DNA of 9,022 nucleotides, taken from the NCBI GenBank assembly GCA_001800005.1, contig MGUL01000187.1, positions 1 through 9,022 on the forward strand. Direction: 5' to 3'. A model generated the notes under the pieces. That model ran no database searches and was not told the DNA's origin. It saw only the letters and a program-made list of their open reading frames with translations. The DNA is from Elusimicrobia bacterium RBG_16_66_12. Lineage in GTDB: Bacteria; Elusimicrobiota; Elusimicrobia; UBA1565; UBA9628. Of the stretch, positions 1 to 6,404 are shown piece by piece; the stretch's first letter is position 1; each line of letters opens with the position of its first letter. The position numbers were made by a program, and so were the translations under genes.

Positions 1-539
1 GCGAGGCCTCCAGCGCCCGGAGCCTGGGCGCCTCCGAATACCTGGTCAAGCCGGTCAAGAAGGCCGAGCTCAAGGCCGCGATCCTGGCGACTCTCGGCAA
101 GGCGCAGGCGCGATCCGCCGCCGCGAAGGGGCCCGAGACGGCGCCCGGCGCGCCGCCGTCGGGCGCGCGCATACTGCTCGTCGACGATTCCCCGGACAAT
201 CGGCTCCTGGTGCAGGCCTTCCTTAAAAATACGGCGGGGGTCGTGGAGTGCGCGGAGAACGGCGCGGTCGCGGTCGACAAGTTCAAGGCGGGCGGCTACG
301 ACCTGGTGCTGATGGACGCCCAGATGCCGGTGATGGACGGCTACGAGGCCGCGCGCCACATCCGCGGCTGGGAGCGCAGCCGCGGCCTGACGGCGACTCC
401 CATCATCGCGCTGACCGCGGACGCCATGAAGGAGAGCGTCGACCGGGCCCTGGAGGCGGGCTGCGACGAGCACCTCGCCAAGCCCATCAAGAAGCAGGTC
501 CTCATCGAGGCCGTCGGCCGGCACGCCGGAATTCGCTGA
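1..539 (+). CDS. C-terminal part of a protein with tandem receiver domains (probable hybrid histidine kinase), 5' truncated
   Basis: The reading frame is open from the window edge (first full codon at base 3) to TGA at 537-539, giving 178 residues; the true start lies outside. Residues 1-33 are the end of one receiver domain, recognised by the conserved Lys-Pro of EYLVKPVKK (K16). A short Ala/Pro-rich linker (about 34-54) follows. A full second receiver (about 55-178) has the acidic pair in LLVDDSPDN (D61, D62), the phospho-acceptor Asp in LVLMDAQMP (D105), the switch Thr in IIALTAD (T138) and the conserved Lys in HLAKPIKK (K160). All key residues are present, so this domain should accept phosphate. 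Two successive receivers at a C-terminus are typical of BarA/LuxQ-like hybrid kinases; a stand-alone multi-receiver protein is the alternative. No DNA-binding domain follows. It is 52 bp upstream of another hybrid kinase on the same strand, which suggests one signalling locus. Confidence 0.88.
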   Translation, partial: EASSARSLGASEYLVKPVKKAELKAAILATLGKAQARSAAAKGPETAPGAPPSGARILLVDDSPDNRLLVQAFLKNTAGVVECAENGAVAVDKFKAGGYDLVLMDAQMPVMDGYEAARHIRGWERSRGLTATPIIALTADAMKESVDRALEAGCDEHLAKPIKKQVLIEAVGRHAGIR

Positions 540-556
540 AAAATCGAAAAACACGC

Positions 557-585
557 TGGCGCGAAGCCCGCAAGAGCGGCATAAT
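557..585 (+). promoter_or_regulatory. Weak candidate promoter for the hybrid kinase, possibly leaderless
   Basis: A -10-like CATAAT at 580-585 lies 6 bases before the kinase ATG. An A-rich stretch at 539-552 sits where an UP element would be. The -35 region (about 557-562) matches the consensus poorly. Transcription would start at or next to the ATG, and no Shine-Dalgarno sequence is visible, so the mRNA would be leaderless. The same 6-base distance is seen at lexA. Read-through from the upstream gene is the alternative. Confidence 0.3.
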
Positions 586-591
586 CACGAC

Positions 592-3225
592 ATGGAATCT
601 TGCGACACGACGGCCGGCGGGCGCGCCCGCCATTATTGCCTGACGCTCCGGTGCGTCTCCTGGGGAGTGTTCCTGCTCTGGCAGCTGGGCTTCGCCCTCC
701 TGCTCTGGCGGTTCTCCGCGTACCTCAACATGAGCACGCAGGACGCGAGCTTCTTCGACCGGGCCGGCCGGCAGCGGCTGCTGGCCCAGCAGATGCTCGA
801 ACATCTGCAGATGGTCAAGGAGGGGCATAAGGAGGACCGGGGCAGACTGCGGGTTCACTCCGAGTCCTTCGGGCGCGGGCTGAGCGAGCTCGAGCTCGAC
901 GCGAAAACGCACCGCGTCATCGACGCGTTCGGGCGCCAAGAGCCCGAGGCCGCCCTGGCCGCGGTCCGGTCGTTATGGGACGGCTACCGCCTTCAATTGG
1001 AGGACGTCTCGCGATTGCCGCTGAGTTCCGGGCGCTTCCGCCCCGCGTACGAGGCCGCAGTCGCGGGGGTGCCGCGGCTCGTGGGGGCCGGCGAGGCTTA
1101 TGTGCGGGCCGAGGTCCTGGCGGACCAGAACGAAGGCCGGCGCATCCGCCGGTTCATCCGGGTTTTGGCCGGGCTGAACCTCCTCTTGTCCGCGCTCGTT
1201 CTTCTGTTCATCCACAGGTGGTTCCTGCAGCCCATGGCGGCCCTCCAGGCCTCCATCGAGCGGTTCGAGGGCGGCGACTTCTCGGCCCGGACGACGCCTC
1301 CCAACCAAGGGGAAATGAGGTCCTTGATCGAAGCCTTCAACCTCATGACCCAGTCGTTGGAGCGCAGCACCGGCCAACTGCGGGAAATCCTCGACAACAG
1401 TCCGGCCGTCGTCTTCATCAAGGACCTCGAGGGGCGATACCTCTTCGTCAACCGGCGCTATGAGGACCTGTTCCATTGTAAGTCCGAAGCCCTGCGGGGG
1501 AAGACGGACTTCGACGTATTCCCCGCGGAGGCGGCGGAGAAGTTCCGCGCGGCCGACCAATTGGTCCTGCGGCGCGGCGACGTCATGGTGGTCGAGGAGG
1601 GGGTCCCCCAGGACGACGGCCTGCACAACTACATTTCGGCCAAGTTCCCGCTGCGCGGCCCCGCCGGCGAGTTCTACGCGGTCTGCGGCATCGCCACCGA
1701 TGTCACCGAGATCGAGAAGATTCGGACTAAGAACGTCCATCTGACCGGCGCCGTCGAGCATGCCACCGACGGCATCCTCATGACGGACGCCGACGGGAAG
1801 ATCACGTTCGTCAACGCCGGATTCGAAAAGATGACGGGGTTTTCGCGGCAGGAGGCCCTGGGGGCCAATCCTCGCATCCTCAAGAGCGGCAAGATGGGCG
1901 CGGATTACTATCGCGCCTTCTGGAAGACCATCACGAGCGGGGAGGTGTGGTCGGCGGCGACGAGGAACAGACGCAAGGACGGCGGTCTGTTCGACGTGCA
2001 CCAGACGGTGTCCCCGCTGAAGGACGCCGCGGGAAGGGTCACGGGTTACCTTGCCGTCATGCGCGACGTCACCGAGTCGCTCCGGCTCGAAGCTCAGCTG
2101 CGGCAGTCCCAGAAGATGGACGCCGTCGGCCGCCTGGCGGCCGGGGTGGCCCATGACTTCAACAACATCCTGACCTCGATTCTGGGCTACTGCGGCCTGA
2201 TCAAGGACCAGGTCGCCGGCGACGCGGCGCGCGCGGACCTCGACGAGATCACGGCCGCGGGCGAGCGCGCCGCGGCGCTGACGCATCAGCTGCTGGCCTT
2301 CTCGCGCAAGCAGACCCTGAGCCCCAGGGTCGTGGACCTGAACGCCGTCGTCGCGGACATGGAGCGGATGCTCAAGAGGGTCCTCGGCGAGAACGCGGCC
2401 CTGGTCTGCCGCTTCTCCCCGGATTTGGGCCGGGTCAAGGCCGACAAGAACCAGTTGGAGCAGGTGATCCTGAACCTCGCGGTCAACGCGCGCGACGCCA
2501 TGCCGGGCGGCGGGACCCTGATCATCGAGACCGTGAACCGGGAGTTCGACGGGCAATACTGCAGGGTCCATCCGGATGCGCGTCCGGGCCGCCACGCGGG
2601 TCTCATCGTGACGGACACGGGGACGGGCATGGACGCGCGGACGCTGGAGCGGATCTTCGAGCCTTTCTTCACCACCAAGGAGATCGGCCGCGGCACGGGC
2701 CTGGGGCTGTCGATGGTCTACGGCATCGTCCAGCAGAGCGACGGCCATGTCGACGTCCGCAGCGAGCCGGGCAAGGGGACGTCCTTCGAGGTCTACCTGC
2801 CCGCCGTCGCGGAGGCGCTGGAGACGGAGGAGGCCGCGCCGCCCGCGCGCCTGGGAGGGGGGGAGGTCGTCCTGCTGGTCGAAGACGAGGAGCCCCTGCT
2901 CCGCCTGACCGCGCGCCTGCTCGCGGAGGCCGGCTATTCGGTGCTTCAAGCCGGGGACGCGGAGCGCGCGCTGGCCCTGTTCCGGGAGCGCGGCCCGGAG
3001 ATCCGCCTGCTCCTGACGGACGTGATCCTTCCGAAAAACAACGGACGGTGGCTGGCCGAGGAGCTCCGGAAGCTCCAGCCCGCCTTGAGAGTCCTCTACA
3101 TGTCCGGCTACACGGACGAGGTCCTCGCGCCCCATGGCGTGCTCGATCCGGGAGTGCGCTTCCTGCCCAAGCCGTTCACGTCCGAGGTCCTCTTCCGCGC
3201 GGTGCGCGCGGCCCTCGACGCCTAG
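592..3225 (+). CDS. Membrane hybrid sensor histidine kinase: PilJ-type sensor, HAMP, two PAS, HisKA-HATPase, receiver
   Basis: This 877-residue inner-membrane kinase should autophosphorylate on His and pass phosphate to its own C-terminal receiver. The order is: short cytoplasmic tail; TM1 about 22-44; periplasmic part about 45-187 with an AGRQRLLAQQM signature (58-68) resembling the N-terminal domain of PilJ/NarX-type sensors; TM2 about 188-209; HAMP about 210-262; PAS1 about 263-377; PAS2 about 383-497; HisKA with phospho-His H521 in GVAHDFNN; ATPase with N-box NLAVNARDAM (628-637), DTGTGM (675-680) and GRGTGLGLS (699-707); receiver about 757-877 with E764/D765, phospho-Asp D810 in LLLTDVILP, S838 and K860. 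All catalytic residues are intact. The HDFNN H-box and TDVILP receiver are typical of PAS-hybrid kinases with a fused receiver. The ATG at 592 is chosen because it keeps TM1; no Shine-Dalgarno is visible. The ligand cannot be told from the sequence, and no dedicated output regulator is in the window. Confidence 0.93.
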   Translation: MESCDTTAGGRARHYCLTLRCVSWGVFLLWQLGFALLLWRFSAYLNMSTQDASFFDRAGRQRLLAQQMLEHLQMVKEGHKEDRGRLRVHSESFGRGLSELELDAKTHRVIDAFGRQEPEAALAAVRSLWDGYRLQLEDVSRLPLSSGRFRPAYEAAVAGVPRLVGAGEAYVRAEVLADQNEGRRIRRFIRVLAGLNLLLSALVLLFIHRWFLQPMAALQASIERFEGGDFSARTTPPNQGEMRSLIEAFNLMTQSLERSTGQLREILDNSPAVVFIKDLEGRYLFVNRRYEDLFHCKSEALRGKTDFDVFPAEAAEKFRAADQLVLRRGDVMVVEEGVPQDDGLHNYISAKFPLRGPAGEFYAVCGIATDVTEIEKIRTKNVHLTGAVEHATDGILMTDADGKITFVNAGFEKMTGFSRQEALGANPRILKSGKMGADYYRAFWKTITSGEVWSAATRNRRKDGGLFDVHQTVSPLKDAAGRVTGYLAVMRDVTESLRLEAQLRQSQKMDAVGRLAAGVAHDFNNILTSILGYCGLIKDQVAGDAARADLDEITAAGERAAALTHQLLAFSRKQTLSPRVVDLNAVVADMERMLKRVLGENAALVCRFSPDLGRVKADKNQLEQVILNLAVNARDAMPGGGTLIIETVNREFDGQYCRVHPDARPGRHAGLIVTDTGTGMDARTLERIFEPFFTTKEIGRGTGLGLSMVYGIVQQSDGHVDVRSEPGKGTSFEVYLPAVAEALETEEAAPPARLGGGEVVLLVEDEEPLLRLTARLLAEAGYSVLQAGDAERALALFRERGPEIRLLLTDVILPKNNGRWLAEELRKLQPALRVLYMSGYTDEVLAPHGVLDPGVRFLPKPFTSEVLFRAVRAALDA

Positions 3226-3235
3226 GGCGTCGGGG
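3213..3235 (+). terminator. GC-rich hairpin over the kinase stop codon (possible terminator without T-tract)
   Basis: Bases 3213-3222 (CCTCGACGCC) pair with 3226-3235 (GGCGTCGGGG) as a 10-bp stem with one G-T wobble. The 3-base loop is the TAG stop codon itself. No run of T follows, so it is not a classic intrinsic terminator. Its place between the kinase end and the next promoter (starting 9 bases downstream) suits a transcription-end or mRNA-stabilising structure. Chance folding in GC-rich DNA remains possible. Confidence 0.35.
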
Positions 3236-3243
3236 CGGGGGTG

Positions 3244-3272
3244 TTGACAGGTCTTGAGCGGGGGGCTATAGT
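3244..3272 (+). promoter_or_regulatory. Sigma70-type promoter of the SPFH-methyltransferase operon
   Basis: A perfect -35 TTGACA (3244-3249), a 17-base spacer and -10 TATAGT (3267-3272, one mismatch to TATAAT) form a near-consensus promoter. The predicted start of transcription is near 3279, giving a leader of about 13 bases that just includes the Shine-Dalgarno. The strength suggests high constitutive expression; no operator palindrome is visible around it. Confidence 0.85.
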
Positions 3273-3280
3273 AGGCTTTC

Positions 3281-3285
3281 GGAGG
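3281..3285 (+). promoter_or_regulatory. Ribosome binding site that fixes the SPFH gene start
   Basis: GGAGG at 3281-3285 is 6 bases before the ATG at 3292. It decides the start: a longer open frame from GTG 3241 would run through the promoter and would be translated before transcription begins. Confidence 0.88.
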
Positions 3286-3291
3286 AACATC

Positions 3292-4284
3292 ATGCCCATC
3301 ATCGACCGAGTCAAATATGACGGCCCCGGCAATGTCCTGGTCTGGCGCTTCCCGCCGGACGATCTGAGCTGGGGCACTCAGGTGGTCGTCAACCAGGCCC
3401 AGGAGGCGATCTTCTTCAAGGGCGGCCGGGCCTTGGACGTCCTCGGCCCCGGCACGCACACCCTGCGCACGGCCAACATCCCTCTGCTGCGCGGCCTCAT
3501 CGCCGCGCCCTTCGGCGGCGAGACGCCCTTCGCGGCCGAGGTCTACTACATCAACAAGGCGGTCAACCTGGACGTGAAGTGGGGCACCAACAACCCCATC
3601 CCCGTTCAGGACCCGAAGTTCGGCGTATTCCTGCCCGTGCGCGCCTTCGGGCAGTTCGCCGTCCAGGTCGCCGACTCCCGCGCCTTCGTGACCCAGATCT
3701 CGGCCACGGCCCAGGAGTTCACCAGCGAACAGCTCTCCAACTACTTCCGCGGCGTGCTGCTGACCAAGGCCAAGGACTACATCGCCGAGACGATCGTCAA
3801 GAAGAAGATCAACCTCCTGGAGATCTCGGCCTACCTGGAAGACATGTCCGGGGCCATCCAGGAGAAGCTGGCCGGCGACTTCGCCCAGTACGGCGTCAAG
3901 CTGGTCAACTTCTACCTGAACTCCGTCGACGTGCCCGAGGACGACGACACCGTCGTGCGCCTGAAGAAGGCCCTGGCCGACAAGGCCGAGCTGGAGATCC
4001 TGGGCGACAAGTACCAGCAGAAGCGCACCCTCGACGTCATGGAGAAGGCGGCGGCCAACGAGGGGGGGGCCGCGGGGATGGGCCTGGGCGCGGGCCTGGG
4101 TCTGGGGGCCGGCATGGGGATGGGGCAGGCGATGGCCGGCGCGATGGGGCAGATGAACCAGGGCCTGAACGCGGGCGGCGCGCCGGCGGCGACTCCCGCG
4201 GGAGCGAAGTTCTGCTCCGCCTGCGGCAAGGGCCTGGCGGCGGCGGCCAAGTTCTGCGCGGATTGCGGCTCTAAGGTCGGATGA
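3292..4284 (+). CDS. SPFH/band-7 domain protein with C-terminal zinc ribbon (YdjI / 'virion core protein'-like)
   Basis: The 330-residue protein begins MPIIDRVKYDG. The N-terminal two thirds (about 10-250) match the SPFH-type family of Bacillus YdjI: WRFPPDDLSWGTQVVV, QEAIFFKGGRALDVLGPG (37-54) and GVFLPVRAFGQFAVQV (111-126) are its usual landmarks. A helical part (about 215-255) is followed by a Gly/Ala/Met-rich flexible linker (about 258-305). Last comes a zinc ribbon with C308, C311, C322 and C325 (FCSACG, FCADCG). There is no signal peptide or transmembrane helix, so it is cytosolic and may act as a membrane-associated oligomeric scaffold. Members of this family are linked to membrane stress and PspA-type systems, but no psp gene is next to it here. 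It has its own strong promoter and good RBS, and its stop overlaps the start of the methyltransferase. The family assignment is firm; the cellular role is inference. Confidence 0.9.
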   Translation: MPIIDRVKYDGPGNVLVWRFPPDDLSWGTQVVVNQAQEAIFFKGGRALDVLGPGTHTLRTANIPLLRGLIAAPFGGETPFAAEVYYINKAVNLDVKWGTNNPIPVQDPKFGVFLPVRAFGQFAVQVADSRAFVTQISATAQEFTSEQLSNYFRGVLLTKAKDYIAETIVKKKINLLEISAYLEDMSGAIQEKLAGDFAQYGVKLVNFYLNSVDVPEDDDTVVRLKKALADKAELEILGDKYQQKRTLDVMEKAAANEGGAAGMGLGAGLGLGAGMGMGQAMAGAMGQMNQGLNAGGAPAATPAGAKFCSACGKGLAAAAKFCADCGSKVG

Positions 4285-5240
4285 GCGTGGGCCGGGCCCC
4301 GTGTCCGGTCTGCCTCCGGGGCTCTCCCGCGCCCGTCTGCCGGGCCGTCCTCTCCCCCGGCCATGAGCGGGGCATCAGCCGCTGTCCGGACTGCGGGGCG
4401 GCCTATTACTTCCCTATCCCTTCGGGCGAGGAGATCGCGCGCTGCTATCCCCCCGCCTACTTCGGCGGTTTCTTCAAGCAGTACTGGAAGGACTACTGCA
4501 AAGGCCGCGCCTACGCCGAGCGCCTGACGTCCTGGCGGAGGGAAGGCGACCTGCTCGACGTGGGCTGCGCGCTGGGCACGATGCTGGCCGGCGTGCGCGA
4601 CCACTCCCGCTGGCGCGTGCGCGGCATCGAGTTCTCGCCCGCCGCCGCCGCGTTGGGGCGCGGCCTCAACGGCCTCCAAATCGAGAGCGTCCCGCTGACC
4701 GCGGCCCCCTGGCCCGACGGGGAGTTCGACTGCGTCCACGTCAACAACGTGCTCGAGCACGAGTCCGACCCGCGCGCGGCCCTGCTCGCGGCGGCGCGCC
4801 TCCTGCGCCCGGGCGGTCGCCTGGAGCTGACCGTGCCCAACGGCCCGGTGGACCTTCTTCCCAACATCGAATTGAGCCGCAAGCTCGGCCGCGCCTTCCC
4901 GACGCGCCACGGCGGCCACCTCTTCTTCTTCTCGCGGAGGTCCCTGGAGATACTGCTCGCCGACTGCGGCTTGCGCGCGGTCTCCATCCGCTGCTTCCAC
5001 CTGAAGCTTGGCTTCAAGGCGCGGGGCTGGCTTCCGCGCGCCTATCGCCAGTTCCTGGCCGACGCGAAGGAGCCGGCCGGCCGCGCGTCCGAGAGCCTGA
5101 GCCTGGAGCAGGGCAAGGCCTTGATCCCGTCCCCGCCGAACTGGCCTCTGTATCGGTTCTCCAGCTTCCTGCGCCGCCTGTGGCGTTTCTCCGGCAGCGA
5201 GTTCGGCTACGATTTCGAGGTCGTCGCCGAGAAGCTCTAA
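4281..5240 (+). CDS. SAM-dependent class I methyltransferase with N-terminal zinc ribbon
   Basis: The 319-residue protein should transfer a methyl group from S-adenosylmethionine; the substrate is unknown. Residues 8-38 hold two Cys pairs (C8/C11 in CPVC, C35/C38 in CPDC), a probable zinc ribbon. The Rossmann methyltransferase core follows: motif I LLDVGCALGT (91-100), the acidic end of strand 2 in GIEFSP (E117), FDCVHVNNVLEH (149-160), LLRPGGRLELTVPN (174-187), and HLFFFSRRSL (213-222) in the variable lid region typical of Methyltransf_11/23-type enzymes. The C-terminal about 80 residues are basic and aromatic, without a recognised domain. ATG 4281 overlaps the SPFH stop in ATGA and has only a weak AAGG four bases upstream, so translation is probably coupled to the SPFH gene. 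Such zinc-ribbon methyltransferases often act on sugars, lipids or small metabolites, but the neighbours do not fix the substrate. Confidence 0.87.
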   Translation: MSVGRAPCPVCLRGSPAPVCRAVLSPGHERGISRCPDCGAAYYFPIPSGEEIARCYPPAYFGGFFKQYWKDYCKGRAYAERLTSWRREGDLLDVGCALGTMLAGVRDHSRWRVRGIEFSPAAAALGRGLNGLQIESVPLTAAPWPDGEFDCVHVNNVLEHESDPRAALLAAARLLRPGGRLELTVPNGPVDLLPNIELSRKLGRAFPTRHGGHLFFFSRRSLEILLADCGLRAVSIRCFHLKLGFKARGWLPRAYRQFLADAKEPAGRASESLSLEQGKALIPSPPNWPLYRFSSFLRRLWRFSGSEFGYDFEVVAEKL

Positions 5241-6325
5241 GGCTTGACGGGGGGGAGTACGAACGGCGCGCCCTTGTAGGGGTGCACGGTTTCGACGAGG
5301 CCGGTGGGCGAGGCTTCGACGCTCAGGAAGTGCGCGAAGCGCTTCTTCGGATATCCCGGGGGGAGCGGATAGAGCGGCGAGCCGCCCCCGCCGGAGATGA
5401 CGTAGCGCACGCCCTTGAAGTCGGCGGCCCAGAAGGCGTGGATGTGGCCCATGTACACGGCGGCCACGCCGCGGCTGGAGACCAGCGACTCGAACTCGGC
5501 GCTGCCGTCCTCGAAATAGTTGGTGAAGAAATCGCCGAGCGCGCCCTTCTGAGCGGCCGCCTCCTTCGCCCGCGTCGACCATTGCTCCAGCTCTCCCACC
5601 TCGGCCAATGGGGTGATGGACTTGATGTAGGCGGGCGGGACATGGGTGAAGACGACCTTCCGTTTGGGCGTGTCCAGCGCCTTGGCGAGCCACGCGAGCT
5701 GGGCCGAGGTGACCTTGCGGTCGGAGCTGTCGAGGGAGACGAAGCGCCAGCCGCCGCGGTCGAAGAAGTAGTCGCGCGGGCCGAAGACGGCGTCGTAGAG
5801 CGCCTTGTCCGCGTCCCCGTTGGGTCGCGAGCGGTCGTGATTTCCCACGCAGCGCAGCAGCGGCAAGCGCGCCGACTTGTCCAGCACGGCCAGGTGGCCT
5901 CGGTATTCGTCGACTTCGCCTTCGCTGACGAAGTCGCCCAACTGGAAGATGAAATCCGGGGAAGCGCCCTGGAGCGAGGCGAGCTGCTCCTCGAAGGCGC
6001 GGCGCCCCGGCGAGAAGACGCGCTCCCAGGCGAAGCGCCCCCTCTCCGCGTCGCCGATGACGCCGAAGGCGAACCTCGCCTTGTCCGACGCGCCGAGCTT
6101 CGCGAGCTGGGCGTCGATGCCGACCCGCGACTTGGCGTCGGAAAGGTCGCGCGGAACCTCCGTGACGCGCCGGGCCGGGGCGTCGGAGGACCTCGGGGCC
6201 TCGGGCCGGGGGGCGGAGAAGCGGGGCTTCTCCCCGGAGGGGGAGCCGTCGAAGAGTCTGCTCAGACCCCGGTCATGCGCCGAGGCCGCGGCCGCCGCCA
6301 GAAGGAGGAGCGCGAGAGCTTTCAT
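5237..6325 (-). CDS. Secreted calcineurin-like metallophosphoesterase with variant motif I
   Basis: The 362-residue protein has a signal peptide (MKALALLLLAAAAASA, cleavage near A16) and a Pro/Ser-rich low-complexity part (about 28-60). The metallophosphoesterase domain covers about 85-316. Metal-site motifs in order are VIGDAERG (D92), FQLGDF (D131), VGNHDRS (N162, H163, D164), FTHVPP (H228) and MGHIHAF (H294, H296). The usual DxH of motif I is GDAE, so the first His ligand is replaced by E94. This resembles periplasmic or purple-acid-phosphatase-like members with GDxx-type motif I more than cyclic-nucleotide phosphodiesterases. YFFDRGGWRFVSLDSS (186-201) is also typical of the family. The other metal ligands are kept, so a hydrolase of phosphate esters outside the cytoplasm is likely; the substrate is unknown. 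Its TAG stop overlaps the convergent methyltransferase stop by 3 bases. No Shine-Dalgarno precedes the ATG. Confidence 0.9.
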   Translation of the reverse strand: MKALALLLLAAAAASAHDRGLSRLFDGSPSGEKPRFSAPRPEAPRSSDAPARRVTEVPRDLSDAKSRVGIDAQLAKLGASDKARFAFGVIGDAERGRFAWERVFSPGRRAFEEQLASLQGASPDFIFQLGDFVSEGEVDEYRGHLAVLDKSARLPLLRCVGNHDRSRPNGDADKALYDAVFGPRDYFFDRGGWRFVSLDSSDRKVTSAQLAWLAKALDTPKRKVVFTHVPPAYIKSITPLAEVGELEQWSTRAKEAAAQKGALGDFFTNYFEDGSAEFESLVSSRGVAAVYMGHIHAFWAADFKGVRYVISGGGGSPLYPLPPGYPKKRFAHFLSVEASPTGLVETVHPYKGAPFVLPPVKP

Positions 6326-6333
6326 GGCCCGCT

Positions 6334-6339
6334 ATGATA
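6334..6339 (-). promoter_or_regulatory. Candidate -10 element for the phosphoesterase gene
   Basis: Read on the minus strand, TATCAT ends 8 bases before the ATG at 6325, which would give a leader of only 0-2 bases. The -35 region 16-18 bases upstream (around GTTTTA) is poor and lies between the two copies of a 12-bp repeat, so an activator may be needed. The call rests on one hexamer. Confidence 0.35.
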
Positions 6340-6365
6340 CCTAAAACCAGGCAACCTAAAACCAG
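6339..6365. repeat. Two 12-bp direct repeats (ACCTAAAACCAG) in the phosphoesterase-lexA gap
   Basis: ACCTAAAACCAG occurs at 6339-6350 and again, identically, at 6354-6365, with a period of 15 bases. It is strikingly AT-richer than the surroundings. It lies directly upstream of the candidate -10 of the phosphoesterase gene and 4 bases before the -35 of lexA (about -66 to -40 relative to its predicted start). The position suits a binding site for a regulator that recognises direct repeats; a chance 15-bp tandem duplication is the alternative. Confidence 0.7.
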
Positions 6366-6369
6366 AGGC

Positions 6370-6398
6370 TTGACATCGAACGTTAGTTCGACTATGCT
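6370..6398 (+). promoter_or_regulatory. lexA promoter
   Basis: A perfect TTGACA -35 (6370-6375), a 17-base spacer and -10 TATGCT (6393-6398) form a strong sigma70-type promoter. The predicted transcription start is at about 6404-6405, at the ATG itself, so the lexA mRNA would be leaderless or nearly so. The spacer is occupied by the LexA operator. Confidence 0.87.
6376..6391. promoter_or_regulatory. LexA operator (SOS box) in the lexA promoter spacer
   Basis: TCGAAC-GTTA-GTTCGA is a perfect inverted repeat with 6-base arms. Its core CGAAC-N4-GTTCG is the Gram-positive-type LexA (DinR) box. It fills 16 of the 17 spacer bases between -35 and -10, so bound LexA would block RNA polymerase. This indicates negative autoregulation of lexA, relieved after DNA damage through RecA-driven self-cleavage. 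No other such box was noticed in the window. Confidence 0.9.
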
Positions 6399-6404
6399 TA
6401 GTCC

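Noticed and set aside
3241..3291. Earlier GTG start for the SPFH gene
   Set aside because: The added 17 codons contain the -35 and -10 and precede the predicted transcription start; the RBS sits before the ATG at 3292.
973..3459. 828-codon open frame on the minus strand opposite the hybrid kinase
   Set aside because: It is a shadow of the kinase: the plus-strand frame has a full set of kinase motifs, whereas this one is Arg/Gln/Asp/Leu-rich without domains, and it also crosses the promoter and start of the SPFH gene. Stops are rare in such GC-rich DNA.
3912..5693. 593-codon minus-strand open frame across the SPFH, methyltransferase and phosphoesterase genes
   Set aside because: It spans three real genes in the wrong frames, is Arg/Ala/Gly-rich, and has no recognisable domain.
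5180..6337. 385-codon plus-strand open frame opposite the phosphoesterase
   Set aside because: The minus strand encodes a signal peptide and all phosphoesterase motifs; this frame is composition-driven and has no motif.
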